A DNA stretch of 64,000 bases, taken from assembly GCA_039815685.1 (NCBI GenBank), contig JBCBYV010000002.1:248001-312000 (forward strand), given 5' to 3'. This document shows positions 42,023 to 52,464 of this stretch, one piece after another. Position 1 is the stretch's first letter. Every line of letters starts with the position of its first letter. This DNA comes from Thermohalobaculum sp039815685 (GTDB lineage: Bacteria > Pseudomonadota > Alphaproteobacteria > Rhodobacterales > Rhodobacteraceae). The translations under genes and the position numbers were made by a program. Below the pieces are notes generated by a model. It was given only the letters and a program-made list of their open reading frames with translations, was not told where the DNA came from and did no database searches.

Positions 42023-42879
42023 GCGCCCACAGCGTCATAGGCCGCGAGGTGTTCCGTCGCGAGGCGGGAGACGATGGTGGCGAGGAAGCGCAGGAGCTCC
42101 GTCCCCTGATCGGGCGAGAAACGCTCTGGGTCCGACGAGCCGAGCGCGAGAAGCCCGGTCTCCGCGCCGAGGGCCAGGGGCAGGAGCGCCTCGGAGGCGA
42201 TATGCTCGCGCGGGAAAAGCGCCTCCGCCTCCGCCGGTGCCTCGCGGAGGAGGATGCCGCCTTCCGCTGGCCGCCCTTCGATGCCGAGATAGTGCTCGAC
42301 AGTGCCGCGCGGCAGGAAGAGGAGCGTTGCGCCCGCGGGGCCGAGGCCCGTGGCAGGCGTCACTGCGGTAACATCGCCCTCGATGCAGAGCCTCGCGGCT
42401 TCGATGCTGACGCGGGCGGGCAGGGCCTCGGACAGGGCGGCAGCGAAGGCGGGCAGGTCGTCGGCCGCCATGAGATCCGTCACTGCGGCGTGGAGAGCAC
42501 CGGTGGAGGCGACATTCTCATAGGCCGCGGCGATGACCGAGCGATTGGTGTGGACAAGGCGGGATAGGCGAGCCTCGAGCCGCTCGACGAGCTTGTCGCG
42601 GAGGTCCACGACCTTGCGGCTCGGCGGCACGGGGGCGGCACCCGGGAGCGCCGCGCCCGGATGGGTCGCGCCGATGAGCGCGCGCATCACCCGGTCGTCG
42701 CCAAGCACGAGTTCCGGATCGGCCATGACTAGGTTGCGGATGAGCTCGCGCTCCTCCTCGGCCAGACCGCCCTCGCCCTCGTTCGCGGCCTCCTCGGCTA
42801 CAGCCGCCACTATCGCATCGACCGCGACCCCGACCGCTGGATCCTGCGCATCATCGCCATTCATCTCGGTGTCCTTCAT
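42019..42879 (-). CDS. DUF484 family protein
   Basis: A 286-residue protein with an acidic N-terminus, a coiled-coil-like stretch ('VVDLRDKLVERLEARLSRLVHTNRSVI', about 100-126) and a GAF-like C-terminal domain, 'AARLCIEGDVTAV' to 'FSPDQGTELLRFLATIVSRL'. DUF484 genes lie next to xerC in many proteobacteria. The function is unknown. GGAGGGG 5 nt before the ATG. Confidence 0.9.
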   Translation of the reverse strand: MKDTEMNGDDAQDPAVGVAVDAIVAAVAEEAANEGEGGLAEEERELIRNLVMADPELVLGDDRVMRALIGATHPGAALPGAAPVPPSRKVVDLRDKLVERLEARLSRLVHTNRSVIAAAYENVASTGALHAAVTDLMAADDLPAFAAALSEALPARVSIEAARLCIEGDVTAVTPATGLGPAGATLLFLPRGTVEHYLGIEGRPAEGGILLREAPAEAEALFPREHIASEALLPLALGAETGLLALGSSDPERFSPDQGTELLRFLATIVSRLATEHLAAYDAVGA

Positions 42880-42929
42880 CGCATCCCCTCCGCTCGGTCG
42901 GTCAATTCTGCGCCGTCAATTCCGGTCAT

Positions 42930-43589
42930 TCACTCCAGGATCGTCTGGCCAGTCTTCGCCCAATCCGCGAGGAAGGCGGCGAGCCCCTTGTCCGTCAGCG
43001 GATGATCGGCGAGCTTCTTCAGGACGCCCGGCGGCAGGGTCGCGACATCGGCGCCGATCTTGGCGGCCTCGGCCACATGGTTCACGCTGCGGATCGAGGC
43101 GGCCAGGATCTCGGTCTTGAAGTGGGGATAGTTGTCGTAGATCTCGCGGATCTCGGCGATTAATTCCATGCCGTCGAGCCCGATATCATCGAGCCGGCCG
43201 ATGAAGGGGGAGATGAAGCTTGCCCCCGCCTTGGCTGCGAGGAGCGCCTGATTGGCCGTGAAGCAGAGCGTGACATTGACCATGCGCCCTTCGTCAGAGA
43301 GCACCTTGCAGGCCTTGAGCCCGTCCCAGGTGAGCGGGACCTTCACCGCGATGTTGGGGGCGATGGCGGCGAGGTGGCGGCCCTCGGCGACCATGGCGTC
43401 GGCCTCGGTCGCGGTCACCTCGGCCGAGACGGGGCCGGGCACGATGTCGCAGATCTCCTTCGTGACCTCCATGATGTCCCGCCCCGCCTTGGCGATCAGC
43501 GAGGGGTTGGTGGTCACGCCATCCACCATGCCGGTGGCGGCCAGCTCGCGGATTTCCGCGATGTCGGCAGTGTCGACGAAGAACTTCAT
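42930..43589 (-). CDS. fsa: Transaldolase / fructose-6-phosphate aldolase family enzyme
   Basis: A 219-residue short transaldolase (MipB/TalC type). It starts 'MKFFVDTADIAEIRELAATGMVDGVTTNPSLI' and has the Schiff-base lysine in 'IAVKVPLTWDGLKA', 'GASFISPFIGRLDDIG' and 'HPLTDKGLAAFLADWAK' at the end. Such proteins act as transaldolase in the pentose phosphate pathway or as F6P aldolase; sequence alone does not separate these. Divergent from priA. Confidence 0.92.
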   Translation of the reverse strand: MKFFVDTADIAEIRELAATGMVDGVTTNPSLIAKAGRDIMEVTKEICDIVPGPVSAEVTATEADAMVAEGRHLAAIAPNIAVKVPLTWDGLKACKVLSDEGRMVNVTLCFTANQALLAAKAGASFISPFIGRLDDIGLDGMELIAEIREIYDNYPHFKTEILAASIRSVNHVAEAAKIGADVATLPPGVLKKLADHPLTDKGLAAFLADWAKTGQTILE

Positions 43590-43694
43590 GGCGCACGTCG
43601 CTCCGGCTCTGAGTGAGAGATGCGACCGTAGCCGAGGGGGGCGGGAGCGGCCAATGGGGTGCGCGAGCGCTCAGTGTGCTCTCGGGGGTGTCGC

Positions 43695-45935
43695 GTGAGC
43701 GGCGTTGCCGATGGGACTCAGGCGGGCGGGCTCGAAGGGCAGGGCGCGCTCTTTGCCGAGGCGGCCGATGCCCGGGTTGGGGTCGTCGTTCCCATGCCCT
43801 TCGATACGCCGCTGGATTATGCGGTGCCCGAGGGGATGGTGCTCGAGCCCGGGGATTTCGTGCGGGTGACCATCGCCGGGCGGTCGAGCCCCGGCGTGGT
43901 CTGGGGGCCGGGCGAGGGGCGCCTGCCGCACGCCAAGCTCAAGGCCGTGGGTGCACGTCTCGACGTGCCGCCGATGACGGAAAGGATGCGGGACTTCATC
44001 GAGCGGGCGGCGGACTACACGTTGACACCGATCGGCATGATGCTGCGTCTCGCAACGCGCGTGCCGGATCTGGGTCAGGCGCCGCGGATGCGCCGTGTGC
44101 TCATTCCCGGTGGCGCGGTCCCAGAACGGATGACGGAGGCGCGGGAGCGGGTCTTGGCTGCGGTCCGTCAGGCTCCTCCGGGCCTGACCGCCTCCGACCT
44201 CGCGCTAGCGGCCGAGGTGACGCCTGCGGTGGTCTCCGGTCTCCTGAAGGCCGGTGCGTTGGCGGAGCGGCACGAGGCGGTGGAGGCGCCTTTCCCGTCA
44301 CTCTTCGGTCAGGCGCCGGGCGCGCATCTCTCGGAGGCGCAACGCCGGGCAGCGGAGACGGTGCGCACGGCCGTGAAGTCGGAGGTGTTCTCGGCCACGC
44401 TCCTCTACGGCGTCACGGGCTCGGGCAAGACGGAAGTCTATCTCGAAGCGGTGGCCGAATGCGTCGCGGCCGGGCGTCAGGCGCTCGTGCTGCTGCCGGA
44501 GGTCGCGCTGACCCCGCAATTCCTCGCCCGGGTCGAGGCGCGCTTCGGTGCTCGTCCGGCGGAGTGGCATCACGGCGTGCCCCCGCCTGAGCGTCGGCGG
44601 GTCTGGCGCGGTGTGGCGGAGGGGCGCGCCTCGCTCGTCGTCGGCGCCCGTTCTGCGCTTTTCCTGCCGTTCGCGGATCTCGGCCTCATCGTCGTCGACG
44701 AGGAGCATGAGGGCTCGTTCAAGCAGGAGGATCTCGTCCTTTACAACGCGCGGGACATGGCCGTGCTCCGCGGCTCGCTCGAGAGTGCGACGGTCCTCCT
44801 CGCCTCCGCCACCCCGTCGCTCGAGACCTGGGCGAACGCCGAGGCCGGGAAGTACCGGCGGCTCAACCTGCCGGAGCGGTTCGGAACGGCCGTGATGCCC
44901 TCGCTCAGCTTTATCGACCTCCGCGAGCACAATCCGGGGCGGGAGCGCTGGCTGTCCGAGCCCCTGGTCGAGGCCGCGCGGGCACGGCTAGCAGCGGGCG
45001 AGCAGGTCATGTTCTTCCTCAACCGCCGGGGCTATGCGCCCCTCATGCTCTGTCGCCGCTGTGGGGCCTATTTCGGCTGCCCGCATTGCGACACCTGGCT
45101 TACGATCCACCGCTTCCGCGACATTCTCATGTGCCACCAATGCGGCTACGAGGAGCGCGTGCCCAGTGCCTGTCCGAGTTGTGGCGCTGTGGACGGGCTG
45201 GCGGCTTGTGGCCCGGGGGTCGAGCGGCTGGGCGAGGAGGCGGCGGAACTCTTTCCGGATGCGCGGATCGAGGTGCTGAGCTCGGACCTGACCCTCGGCC
45301 CCGCCGATCTGAAAGCGCGGCTCTCAGGCATCGCCGCCGGAAAGGCCGATATCGTGATCGGCACGCAGATGGTGGCGAAGGGACACAACTTCCCGAACCT
45401 CACCCTCGTCGGTGTCGTGGACGCGGATATGGGTCTTGCGGGCGGGGATCTGCGCGCTGCGGAGCGGACCTTCCAGCTTCTCCATCAGGTCTCGGGCCGC
45501 GCGGGGCGGGCAGATCGGCCGGGCAAGGCGATGATACAGACGGCGAACCCGCAACATCCGGTTTTCCGCGCGATGCTCTCGGGTGATGCGGAGGGGTTCT
45601 GGCGCGGGCTGGCCGAGGAACGCTACGCCGCCGGGATGCCACCCTATGGCCGTCTCGCGGGCATCGTCGTCTCGGCGGAGGACGAGGCAAAGGCGTCGGA
45701 GATCGCACGGGCGCTCGGCCGTTCCGCCGGCCTCCTTGCGCAGTCGGGTGTCGAGCTCTTCGGTCCAGCCCCTGCGCCTTTCGCTCGCATCCGCGGCCGC
45801 GCCCGCTTCCGCCTCCTCGCCAAGGCGCCAAAGGGCGCGCCCCTCCAGGATGCACTTCGCACCTGGCTTTCCAGCGTCAAGATCCCCTCCGCCGTGCGCG
45901 TCACCGTCGATATCGATCCCCAGAGCTTTCTCTGA
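43695..45935 (+). CDS. priA: Primosomal protein N' (replication restart helicase)
   Basis: About 746 residues. The N-terminal DNA-binding domain runs from 'VGVVVPMPFDTPLDYAVPEG' with 'PGVVWGPGEG'; helicase Walker A is 'GVTGSGKTEVYLEAV' and Walker B 'VVDEEHEGSFKQED'; a zinc-binding insert 'CRRCGAYFGCPHCDTWLTIH' and 'CHQCGYEERVPSACPSCG' holds eight cysteines; the last motifs are 'GTQMVAKGHNFPNLTLV' and 'QVSGRAGRADRPG'. It reloads the replisome at stalled forks. The start is unsure: GTG 43695 or GTG 43659, neither with a strong ribosome site. Confidence 0.95.
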   Translation: MSGVADGTQAGGLEGQGALFAEAADARVGVVVPMPFDTPLDYAVPEGMVLEPGDFVRVTIAGRSSPGVVWGPGEGRLPHAKLKAVGARLDVPPMTERMRDFIERAADYTLTPIGMMLRLATRVPDLGQAPRMRRVLIPGGAVPERMTEARERVLAAVRQAPPGLTASDLALAAEVTPAVVSGLLKAGALAERHEAVEAPFPSLFGQAPGAHLSEAQRRAAETVRTAVKSEVFSATLLYGVTGSGKTEVYLEAVAECVAAGRQALVLLPEVALTPQFLARVEARFGARPAEWHHGVPPPERRRVWRGVAEGRASLVVGARSALFLPFADLGLIVVDEEHEGSFKQEDLVLYNARDMAVLRGSLESATVLLASATPSLETWANAEAGKYRRLNLPERFGTAVMPSLSFIDLREHNPGRERWLSEPLVEAARARLAAGEQVMFFLNRRGYAPLMLCRRCGAYFGCPHCDTWLTIHRFRDILMCHQCGYEERVPSACPSCGAVDGLAACGPGVERLGEEAAELFPDARIEVLSSDLTLGPADLKARLSGIAAGKADIVIGTQMVAKGHNFPNLTLVGVVDADMGLAGGDLRAAERTFQLLHQVSGRAGRADRPGKAMIQTANPQHPVFRAMLSGDAEGFWRGLAEERYAAGMPPYGRLAGIVVSAEDEAKASEIARALGRSAGLLAQSGVELFGPAPAPFARIRGRARFRLLAKAPKGAPLQDALRTWLSSVKIPSAVRVTVDIDPQSFL

Positions 45936-46447
45936 GCCCCCGCGGCGCTGCTGCATCCGCGCTCCGCATCGAACGCGCCGGCGCAAGGCGCTGACCGGCC
46001 CAAAGAGCGCGATGCGTCACGGGCTTGCCCCGGGATCTCCTGGAGCCCGCGGGAGGCCCTTGGCTCCGGTACCGGCACCGGTGTCGGAGGTTCGGGTCGC
46101 GCGATCATGCAGAATGTGCATCCCAGGCTCTCTAGCGGCGCGCCGGCCGCCTATTGGCGCTGGGCTCTGTCGATAAGTCACCTGCGTGAGCGGCCCCTTT
46201 CGCTCCACAATCGAACGGGTTTCACGGGCGTGGACGCGCCTTCTGTCCGGCCGGCGGAAGACATTCCGGAACGCGACCGAAAGCGGCGTGTTGCGGCCGC
46301 TCAGGGCGGTTGCAAGCCCCTAAATCACATGCTAGCTGACCGGCACATTCCGCAGGCGGGTTCCCCACCCGACGCAATGCTGGCCATGCGCCCATCCTGG
46401 ACCCGTCCCGGAGCGCCGAACAGGCTGGCCAAAAGGAAAGGCTGGGC
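45936..46447 (+). other. 512-base gap between priA and atpH
   Basis: No convincing gene in either strand; reading frames here are short and of shadow composition. It contains several GC-rich inverted repeats near 45955-46085 (for example the palindrome CCGGTACCGG) that could end priA transcription, and the probable atp promoter near 46310. Confidence 0.6.
46310..46337 (+). promoter_or_regulatory. Probable atp operon promoter
   Basis: TTGCAA (46310-46315), a 16-base spacer and CTAGCT (46332-46337), in the usual alphaproteobacterial style. It lies about 110 bases before the atpH start, the only AT-richer stretch in the gap. The -10 match is imperfect. Confidence 0.45.
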
Positions 46448-47007
46448 GTGGCCGATAGCTCTACCTTCATCGATGGCGTTGCCGAACGTTACGCCACCGC
46501 GCTGTTCGATCTTGCGCTGGAAGAGAAGGCGCTGGAGGCCGTGGAGGCCGATGTTGAAACGCTGGCGACGGCTTTCGGCGAGAGCGAGGATCTGAGGACG
46601 CTGGCGACGAGCCCGCTCTACGGGCGGGAGGAGCAGGGGCGCGCGATGGCGAGCATCGCTTCCGGCCTCGGCCTTGGCCCGCTTCTATCGAACCTCGTGG
46701 CGCTGATGGCCTCGAAGCGCCGGCTCTTCGTCCTTCAGGATGCGCTCAAGCTCTTCCGCGCCCGTGTGGCCGAGCATCGGGGCGAGATGACGGCCGAGGT
46801 GACGGCGGCGCGCGCGCTTTCGGACGCGCAGCGCGACAGCCTCGCCGCGACGCTAAAGACCGCCACGGGGCGGGACGTCAAACTGGATATTCGCGTCGAT
46901 GAGAGCCTCATCGGCGGACTGATCGTGAAGGTGGGCTCTAAGATGATCGACACCTCGATCCGCTCGCAGCTCGCCTCCCTGCACACCACCATGAAAGAGG
47001 CCGGCTG

Positions 47008-47008
<1 letters not shown>
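46448..47008 (+). CDS. atpH: ATP synthase F1 delta subunit
   Basis: A 186-residue subunit linking the F1 head to the peripheral stalk. 'GVAERYATALFDLALEEKALEAVEADV' is the N-terminal helical domain; 'GRDVKLDIRVDESLIGGLIVKVGSKMIDTSI' is the C-terminal signature. It starts with GTG 6 bases after an AGGAAAGG ribosome site. First gene of atpHAGDC; the F0 genes are not in this window, the split arrangement usual in this class. Overlaps atpA by one base. Confidence 0.96.
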
Positions 47009-48546
<1,538 letters not shown>

Positions 48547-48583
48547 GCTTCATCAAGCGTAGGGAAGAGTTGGGGAGCCCGCG

Positions 48584-49453
48584 ATGCCGAGCTTGAAGGA
48601 CCTGAAGAACCGGATCGAGAGCGTTAAATCGACCCGGAAGATCACCAAGGCCATGCAGATGGTGGCCGCCGCCAAGCTGCGTCGTGCGCAGGAAGCGGCG
48701 GAGGCTGCGCGCCCTTATGGCGAGCGCATGAATGCCATGATGGGCAACCTCGCACTCGCGGCGAAGGACAGCCCGACGGCGCCGGAGCTTTTGGTCGGCA
48801 ACGGCAAGGACGATGTGCATCTGCTGCTGGTCTGCACGGCCGAGCGCGGGCTTTGCGGCGGCTTCAACTCCTCGATCGTGCGGCTTGCGCGCCGGCACAT
48901 CGAAGAGCTCACGAGCAAGGGCAAGACGGTCAAGATCCTGACGGTCGGCAAGAAGGGTCGCGATCAGCTTCGCCGCGACCACAAGGACAAGTTCGTCGAT
49001 CACGTCGATCTTGCCGGCGTGAAGCGGATCGGGTTCGAGAACGCCGCCGATGTCGCTGCGGATGTGCGCGCACGCTTCGAGGCGGGCGAGTTCGATGTCT
49101 GCACGCTCTTCTACGCCAAGTTCAAATCCGTGATCAGCCAGGAGCCAACGCCGCTCCAGCTAATCCCGGCAGAGATGCCGGAGGATGCCGAGGGCGGCAT
49201 GCTCTACGAGTACGAGCCGGACGAGGAGACGATCCTCACCGAGCTGCTGCCGGCCAATATGGCGACGCAGGTCTTCACCTCGCTGCTGGAGAACGCGGCC
49301 TCCGAACAGGGCGCGCGCATGGCCGCCATGGACAACGCGACCCGCAATGCGGGCGAGATGATCGACCGGCTCAATCTCGAGTACAACCGCTCGCGCCAGG
49401 CGGCGATCACCAAGGAACTCATCGAGATCATCTCGGGCGCGGAAGCGCTCTGA
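48584..49453 (+). CDS. atpG: ATP synthase F1 gamma subunit
   Basis: A 289-residue central-stalk subunit with the long N-terminal helix 'MPSLKDLKNRIESVKSTRKITKAMQMVAAAKLRRAQ', the middle 'TAERGLCGGFNSSIVR', and the C-terminal signature 'RMAAMDNATRNAGEMIDRLNLEYNRSRQAAITKELIEIISGA'. Normal length. GGGGAG 6 nt before the ATG. Confidence 0.98.
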   Translation: MPSLKDLKNRIESVKSTRKITKAMQMVAAAKLRRAQEAAEAARPYGERMNAMMGNLALAAKDSPTAPELLVGNGKDDVHLLLVCTAERGLCGGFNSSIVRLARRHIEELTSKGKTVKILTVGKKGRDQLRRDHKDKFVDHVDLAGVKRIGFENAADVAADVRARFEAGEFDVCTLFYAKFKSVISQEPTPLQLIPAEMPEDAEGGMLYEYEPDEETILTELLPANMATQVFTSLLENAASEQGARMAAMDNATRNAGEMIDRLNLEYNRSRQAAITKELIEIISGAEAL

Positions 49454-49468
49454 CGACGGAGAAACAGC

Positions 49469-50887
49469 ATGGCTCAGACTGGCAAGATCACGCAGATCAT
49501 CGGCGCCGTCGTCGATGTGCAGTTCGACGACCACCTGCCGGCGATCCTGAACGCGCTCGAGACGGACAACAACGGCGTGCGCCTGGTGCTCGAGGTGTCG
49601 CAGCATCTCGGCGAGAACACCGTGCGCACGATCGCCATGGACGGGACCGAGGGTCTGGTGCGCGGGCAGGTCGTGACGGACACGGGCAATCCGATCGCCG
49701 TGCCGGTGGGCAACGCGACGCTCGGCCGGATCCTCAACGTCATCGGCGAACCCATCGATGAGAAGGGCCCGGTGGATGCGTCCGAGACGCGTCCGATCCA
49801 CCAGCCGGCTCCGGACTTCGCCGCCCAGTCGACCGAGGCCGAGATCCTTGTGACCGGCATCAAGGTCGTGGATCTGCTCGCACCCTACTCGCGCGGCGGT
49901 AAGATCGGCCTCTTCGGCGGCGCGGGCGTGGGCAAGACCGTGCTCATCCAGGAGCTGATCAACAACGTCGCCAAGGTGCACTCGGGCTTCTCGGTCTTTG
50001 CCGGCGTGGGCGAGCGCACGCGCGAGGGCAACGACCTCTACTACGAGATGATGGACGCGGGCGTCATCGACAAGGACGACCTTTCCAAGTCCAAGGTGGC
50101 GCTGGTCTACGGCCAGATGAATGAGCCGCCGGGCGCGCGTGCCCGCGTGGCGCTCTCGGGCCTCACGCTGGCCGAGCAGTTCCGCGATCAGTCGGGCACG
50201 GACGTGCTGTTCTTCGTCGACAACATCTTCCGCTTCACGCAGGCGGGCTCCGAGGTGTCGGCGCTTCTCGGCCGTATCCCGTCGGCCGTGGGCTATCAGC
50301 CGACGCTCGCGACCGATATGGGCGCGTTGCAGGAGCGGATCACCTCGACCAAGAACGGCTCGATCACGAGCGTGCAGGCGATCTATGTGCCCGCGGACGA
50401 CCTTACCGACCCCGCGCCGGCCACGTCCTTCGCCCACCTCGACGCAACGACCGTGCTCAACCGTGCGATCTCCGAGCTTGGCATCTACCCGGCGGTGGAC
50501 CCGCTCGACTCGACCTCGCGGATCCTCGACCCGCAGGTCGTGGGCGAGGAGCATTACAACGTCGCGCGCCAGGTGCAGTCGATCCTTCAGCGCTACAAGG
50601 CCCTGCAGGACATCATCGCGATCCTCGGCATGGATGAGCTCTCGGAAGAGGACAAGCTGACCGTGGCGCGCGCGCGGAAGGTGCAGCGCTTCCTCAGCCA
50701 GCCCTTCGACGTGGCACAGGTCTTCACCGGCTCGCCCGGGGTGCAGGTGCCGCTCGAGAAGACGATCGAGGGCTTCAAGAAGCTCTGCAACGGCGAGGTC
50801 GACCACCTGCCGGAGGCTGCGTTCTACATGGTCGGCGATCTCGACTCCGCCATGGCAAAGGCTGAGAAGATGGCCGAAGCCGCGTAA
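49469..50887 (+). CDS. atpD: ATP synthase F1 beta subunit
   Basis: A 472-residue catalytic subunit. 'ITQIIGAVVDVQFDDHLPAILNAL' at the start, Walker A 'GGAGVGKTVLIQELINN', the catalytic glutamate in 'GVGERTREGNDLY', Walker B 'LFFVDNIFRFTQAGSEVSALLGRIPSAVGYQP', and 'ILGMDELSEEDKL' of the DELSEED region. Complete. GGAG 7 nt before the ATG. Confidence 0.99.
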   Translation: MAQTGKITQIIGAVVDVQFDDHLPAILNALETDNNGVRLVLEVSQHLGENTVRTIAMDGTEGLVRGQVVTDTGNPIAVPVGNATLGRILNVIGEPIDEKGPVDASETRPIHQPAPDFAAQSTEAEILVTGIKVVDLLAPYSRGGKIGLFGGAGVGKTVLIQELINNVAKVHSGFSVFAGVGERTREGNDLYYEMMDAGVIDKDDLSKSKVALVYGQMNEPPGARARVALSGLTLAEQFRDQSGTDVLFFVDNIFRFTQAGSEVSALLGRIPSAVGYQPTLATDMGALQERITSTKNGSITSVQAIYVPADDLTDPAPATSFAHLDATTVLNRAISELGIYPAVDPLDSTSRILDPQVVGEEHYNVARQVQSILQRYKALQDIIAILGMDELSEEDKLTVARARKVQRFLSQPFDVAQVFTGSPGVQVPLEKTIEGFKKLCNGEVDHLPEAAFYMVGDLDSAMAKAEKMAEAA

Positions 50888-50896
50888 AGGCGGTGT

Positions 50897-50945
50897 CACC
50901 CGGCACCGGGTGTGTGATTAACAGGCGGCGGCGCCATGGCGCCGC
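50897..50945 (+). promoter_or_regulatory. Two hairpins between atpD and atpC
   Basis: A CACCCGG/CCGGGTG stem (50897-50912, 2-base centre) and an 18-base perfect palindrome GCGGCGCCATGGCGCCGC (50928-50945) lie in the 87-base gap. With no T-run they are more likely RNA-stability elements that tune the lower output of epsilon than terminators. Confidence 0.55.
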
Positions 50946-50974
50946 GCCCTGAAGAGAAGCCGGAGGGTTAAGGC

Positions 50975-51373
50975 GTGGCCGACAGCATGAACTTCGAGAT
51001 CGTGAGCCCGGAGGCGCGCCTCGCCACGATGGAAGCTCAGTCGGTCACGGTGCCGGGTGCTGAGGGCGAGCTGACCGCAATGCCGATGCACGCGCCCTTT
51101 CTGACGGCGCTCCGCCCAGGCGTCGTGACGGCCCGGTCGGGTGCCGGCGAGGAGCGGTATGTCGTGACCGGTGGTTTCGTCGAGATCACGAACGAGCAGG
51201 TCGGGGTCATCGCGCAGGACGCGGCGAAGGCGGGCGATGTCGACCGGGCCTGGATCGATGTTCGCATCGAAGCGGCCGAGAAGGCGGTCGGGGCCGCGCC
51301 GGATGCGCGGCGGACGGCGGAGGCGCAGCGCCTGGCCGATCTTCGCCAGCTTGCGGTGGAGCTGGGCCTCTGA
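50975..51373 (+). CDS. atpC: ATP synthase F1 epsilon subunit
   Basis: A 132-residue subunit of the central stalk. 'MNFEIVSPEARLATMEAQSVTVPGAEGELTAMPMHAPFLTALRPG' is the beta-sandwich domain signature; the C-terminal helices ('VDRAWIDVRIEAAEKAVGAAPDARRTAEAQRLADLRQL') are present. It begins with GTG after CGGAGGG. Last gene of the operon. Confidence 0.96.
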   Translation: MADSMNFEIVSPEARLATMEAQSVTVPGAEGELTAMPMHAPFLTALRPGVVTARSGAGEERYVVTGGFVEITNEQVGVIAQDAAKAGDVDRAWIDVRIEAAEKAVGAAPDARRTAEAQRLADLRQLAVELGL

Positions 51374-51411
51374 GGTCGCGCCTGGAAGCGGGGATATGGT
51401 GCGCTCCCCTG

Positions 51412-51861
51412 GTGGCGGCGCTGCTCACGGGCTGCAAGCTACCCACGGTGGTGGAGTCCGATGAAGGTGCCGCGCTCCCTGAGAGCGGGCCGATCTCAGT
51501 CACGGAAACGCAGCGCGAGGCGCTGAACGGCACCGAGATTGAGATCTTTCTGCGGGACTCCACCCTTAGCCACCGCACCGACGAGATCCGCTGGCACGTC
51601 TATCTGGGCCGAGACGGCTCGCTTACCGGCCTTGCGCGTTCGCGCGACGGCAGCCAGGTACAGCGTGCGCGGGGCCGTTGGCAGGTCTCGCCCGAAGGGC
51701 TGCTCTGCAGCGAGTGGGATAGCAACTGGGGTGGCGGCGACAGCGGCTGCGCGACCGTCTATCAGTACGGCAGCGACTATGCCTTCGTCCCGCAGGGCGC
51801 CGATCCTGACACGCAGGTACGTCGCCGCCGAACGCCGGGCGACAGCGAAGGCGTCCTCTGA
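51412..51861 (+). CDS. Probable lipoprotein of unknown function downstream of atpC
   Basis: A reading frame of 149 residues from GTG 51412. 'VAALLTGCK' resembles a lipobox, but only seven residues precede the cysteine, too few for a signal peptide. In-frame sequence upstream back to 51370 (reading LRSRLEAGIWCAPLVAALLTGC) would supply a basic then hydrophobic segment but has only CTG codons as possible starts. The mature part, 'GTEIEIFLRDSTLSHRTDEIRWHVYLGRDGSLTGLARSRDG' to 'RGRWQVSPEGLLCSEWDS', looks like a compact beta domain, and the two cysteines may pair. The real start is unresolved. It lies 38 bases after atpC. Confidence 0.5.
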   Translation: MAALLTGCKLPTVVESDEGAALPESGPISVTETQREALNGTEIEIFLRDSTLSHRTDEIRWHVYLGRDGSLTGLARSRDGSQVQRARGRWQVSPEGLLCSEWDSNWGGGDSGCATVYQYGSDYAFVPQGADPDTQVRRRRTPGDSEGVL

Positions 51862-51870
51862 CAGAGCCTG

Positions 51871-51890
51871 TGCTCAGCCGGTGCTGAGCA
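51871..51890. terminator. Hairpin between converging genes
   Basis: TGCTCAGC/GCTGAGCA with a CGGT loop, overlapping the stop codon of the glutathione peroxidase gene and 10 bases beyond the stop of the plus-strand gene. Suited to end transcription from either side, though without a T-run. Confidence 0.5.
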
Positions 51891-52419
51891 GATCCTCGAT
51901 CGCAGATGTCACCTGAGACGAGGTCGGCTCGACATTCGTGCCAAAGGCGCCAACGAGCTCACCCTGCGGCCCAACAAGGTACTTGTGGAAGTTCCATCGC
52001 GGCGCACGCGACGGCCCGAGCTCTCGTCGGGCCCAGGCATAGAAGGGGTGTGCACCGGTGCCGACGACCGGCGTGATCCCTGCCATGGGAAAGTCGAGCG
52101 CGAAATTGACCGAGCAGAACTCCTTCACCGCCGCATCGCTGTCGAGCTCCTGATTGAAATCGTCCGACGGCACCGCCAGCACGACGAGACCCTCGTCGCG
52201 ATAACGGCTGTAGAGGCTCTGCAGCCCGTCATACTGATAGGTGAAGCCGCAGCGTGACGCGGTGTTGACCACGAGCACAGGTTGCCCGGCATAGTCCATC
52301 AGGCGCAGGAGGCCGCCGTCGATGTTCGGGAACGCGAAGTCATGAGCGCTCAGCTCCCCAGCATGCAGCGTGACCGGGCTGACGGCGAGGGCTGCGACAA
52401 CGGCACGGCGCGTAATCAT
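51874..52419 (-). CDS. Glutathione peroxidase family protein, exported
   Basis: A 181-residue thioredoxin-fold peroxidase with a signal-like N-terminus ('MITRRAVVAALAVSPVTLHA', with a possible twin arginine at residues 4-5). The peroxidatic Cys is in 'VNTASRCGFTYQYDGLQ' (Cys and not selenocysteine); Gln in 'DDFNQELDSDAAV' and Trp/Asn in 'PRWNFHKYLVG' complete the family's catalytic set. It probably reduces peroxides in the periplasm, using thioredoxin-like donors. It ends at a hairpin shared with the convergent gene. Confidence 0.88.
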   Translation of the reverse strand: MITRRAVVAALAVSPVTLHAGELSAHDFAFPNIDGGLLRLMDYAGQPVLVVNTASRCGFTYQYDGLQSLYSRYRDEGLVVLAVPSDDFNQELDSDAAVKEFCSVNFALDFPMAGITPVVGTGAHPFYAWARRELGPSRAPRWNFHKYLVGPQGELVGAFGTNVEPTSSQVTSAIEDLLSTG

Positions 52420-52464
52420 CCGAAACCTCCCTTGTTCTTGCCCTCAATAGTTATGCGCAACGCG

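Noticed and set aside
45936..46447. Small genes in the priA-atpH gap
   Set aside because: Frames there lack ribosome sites and have shadow composition.
49160..50899. A 579-residue minus-strand frame opposite atpD
   Set aside because: Shadow of one of the best conserved genes in the window.
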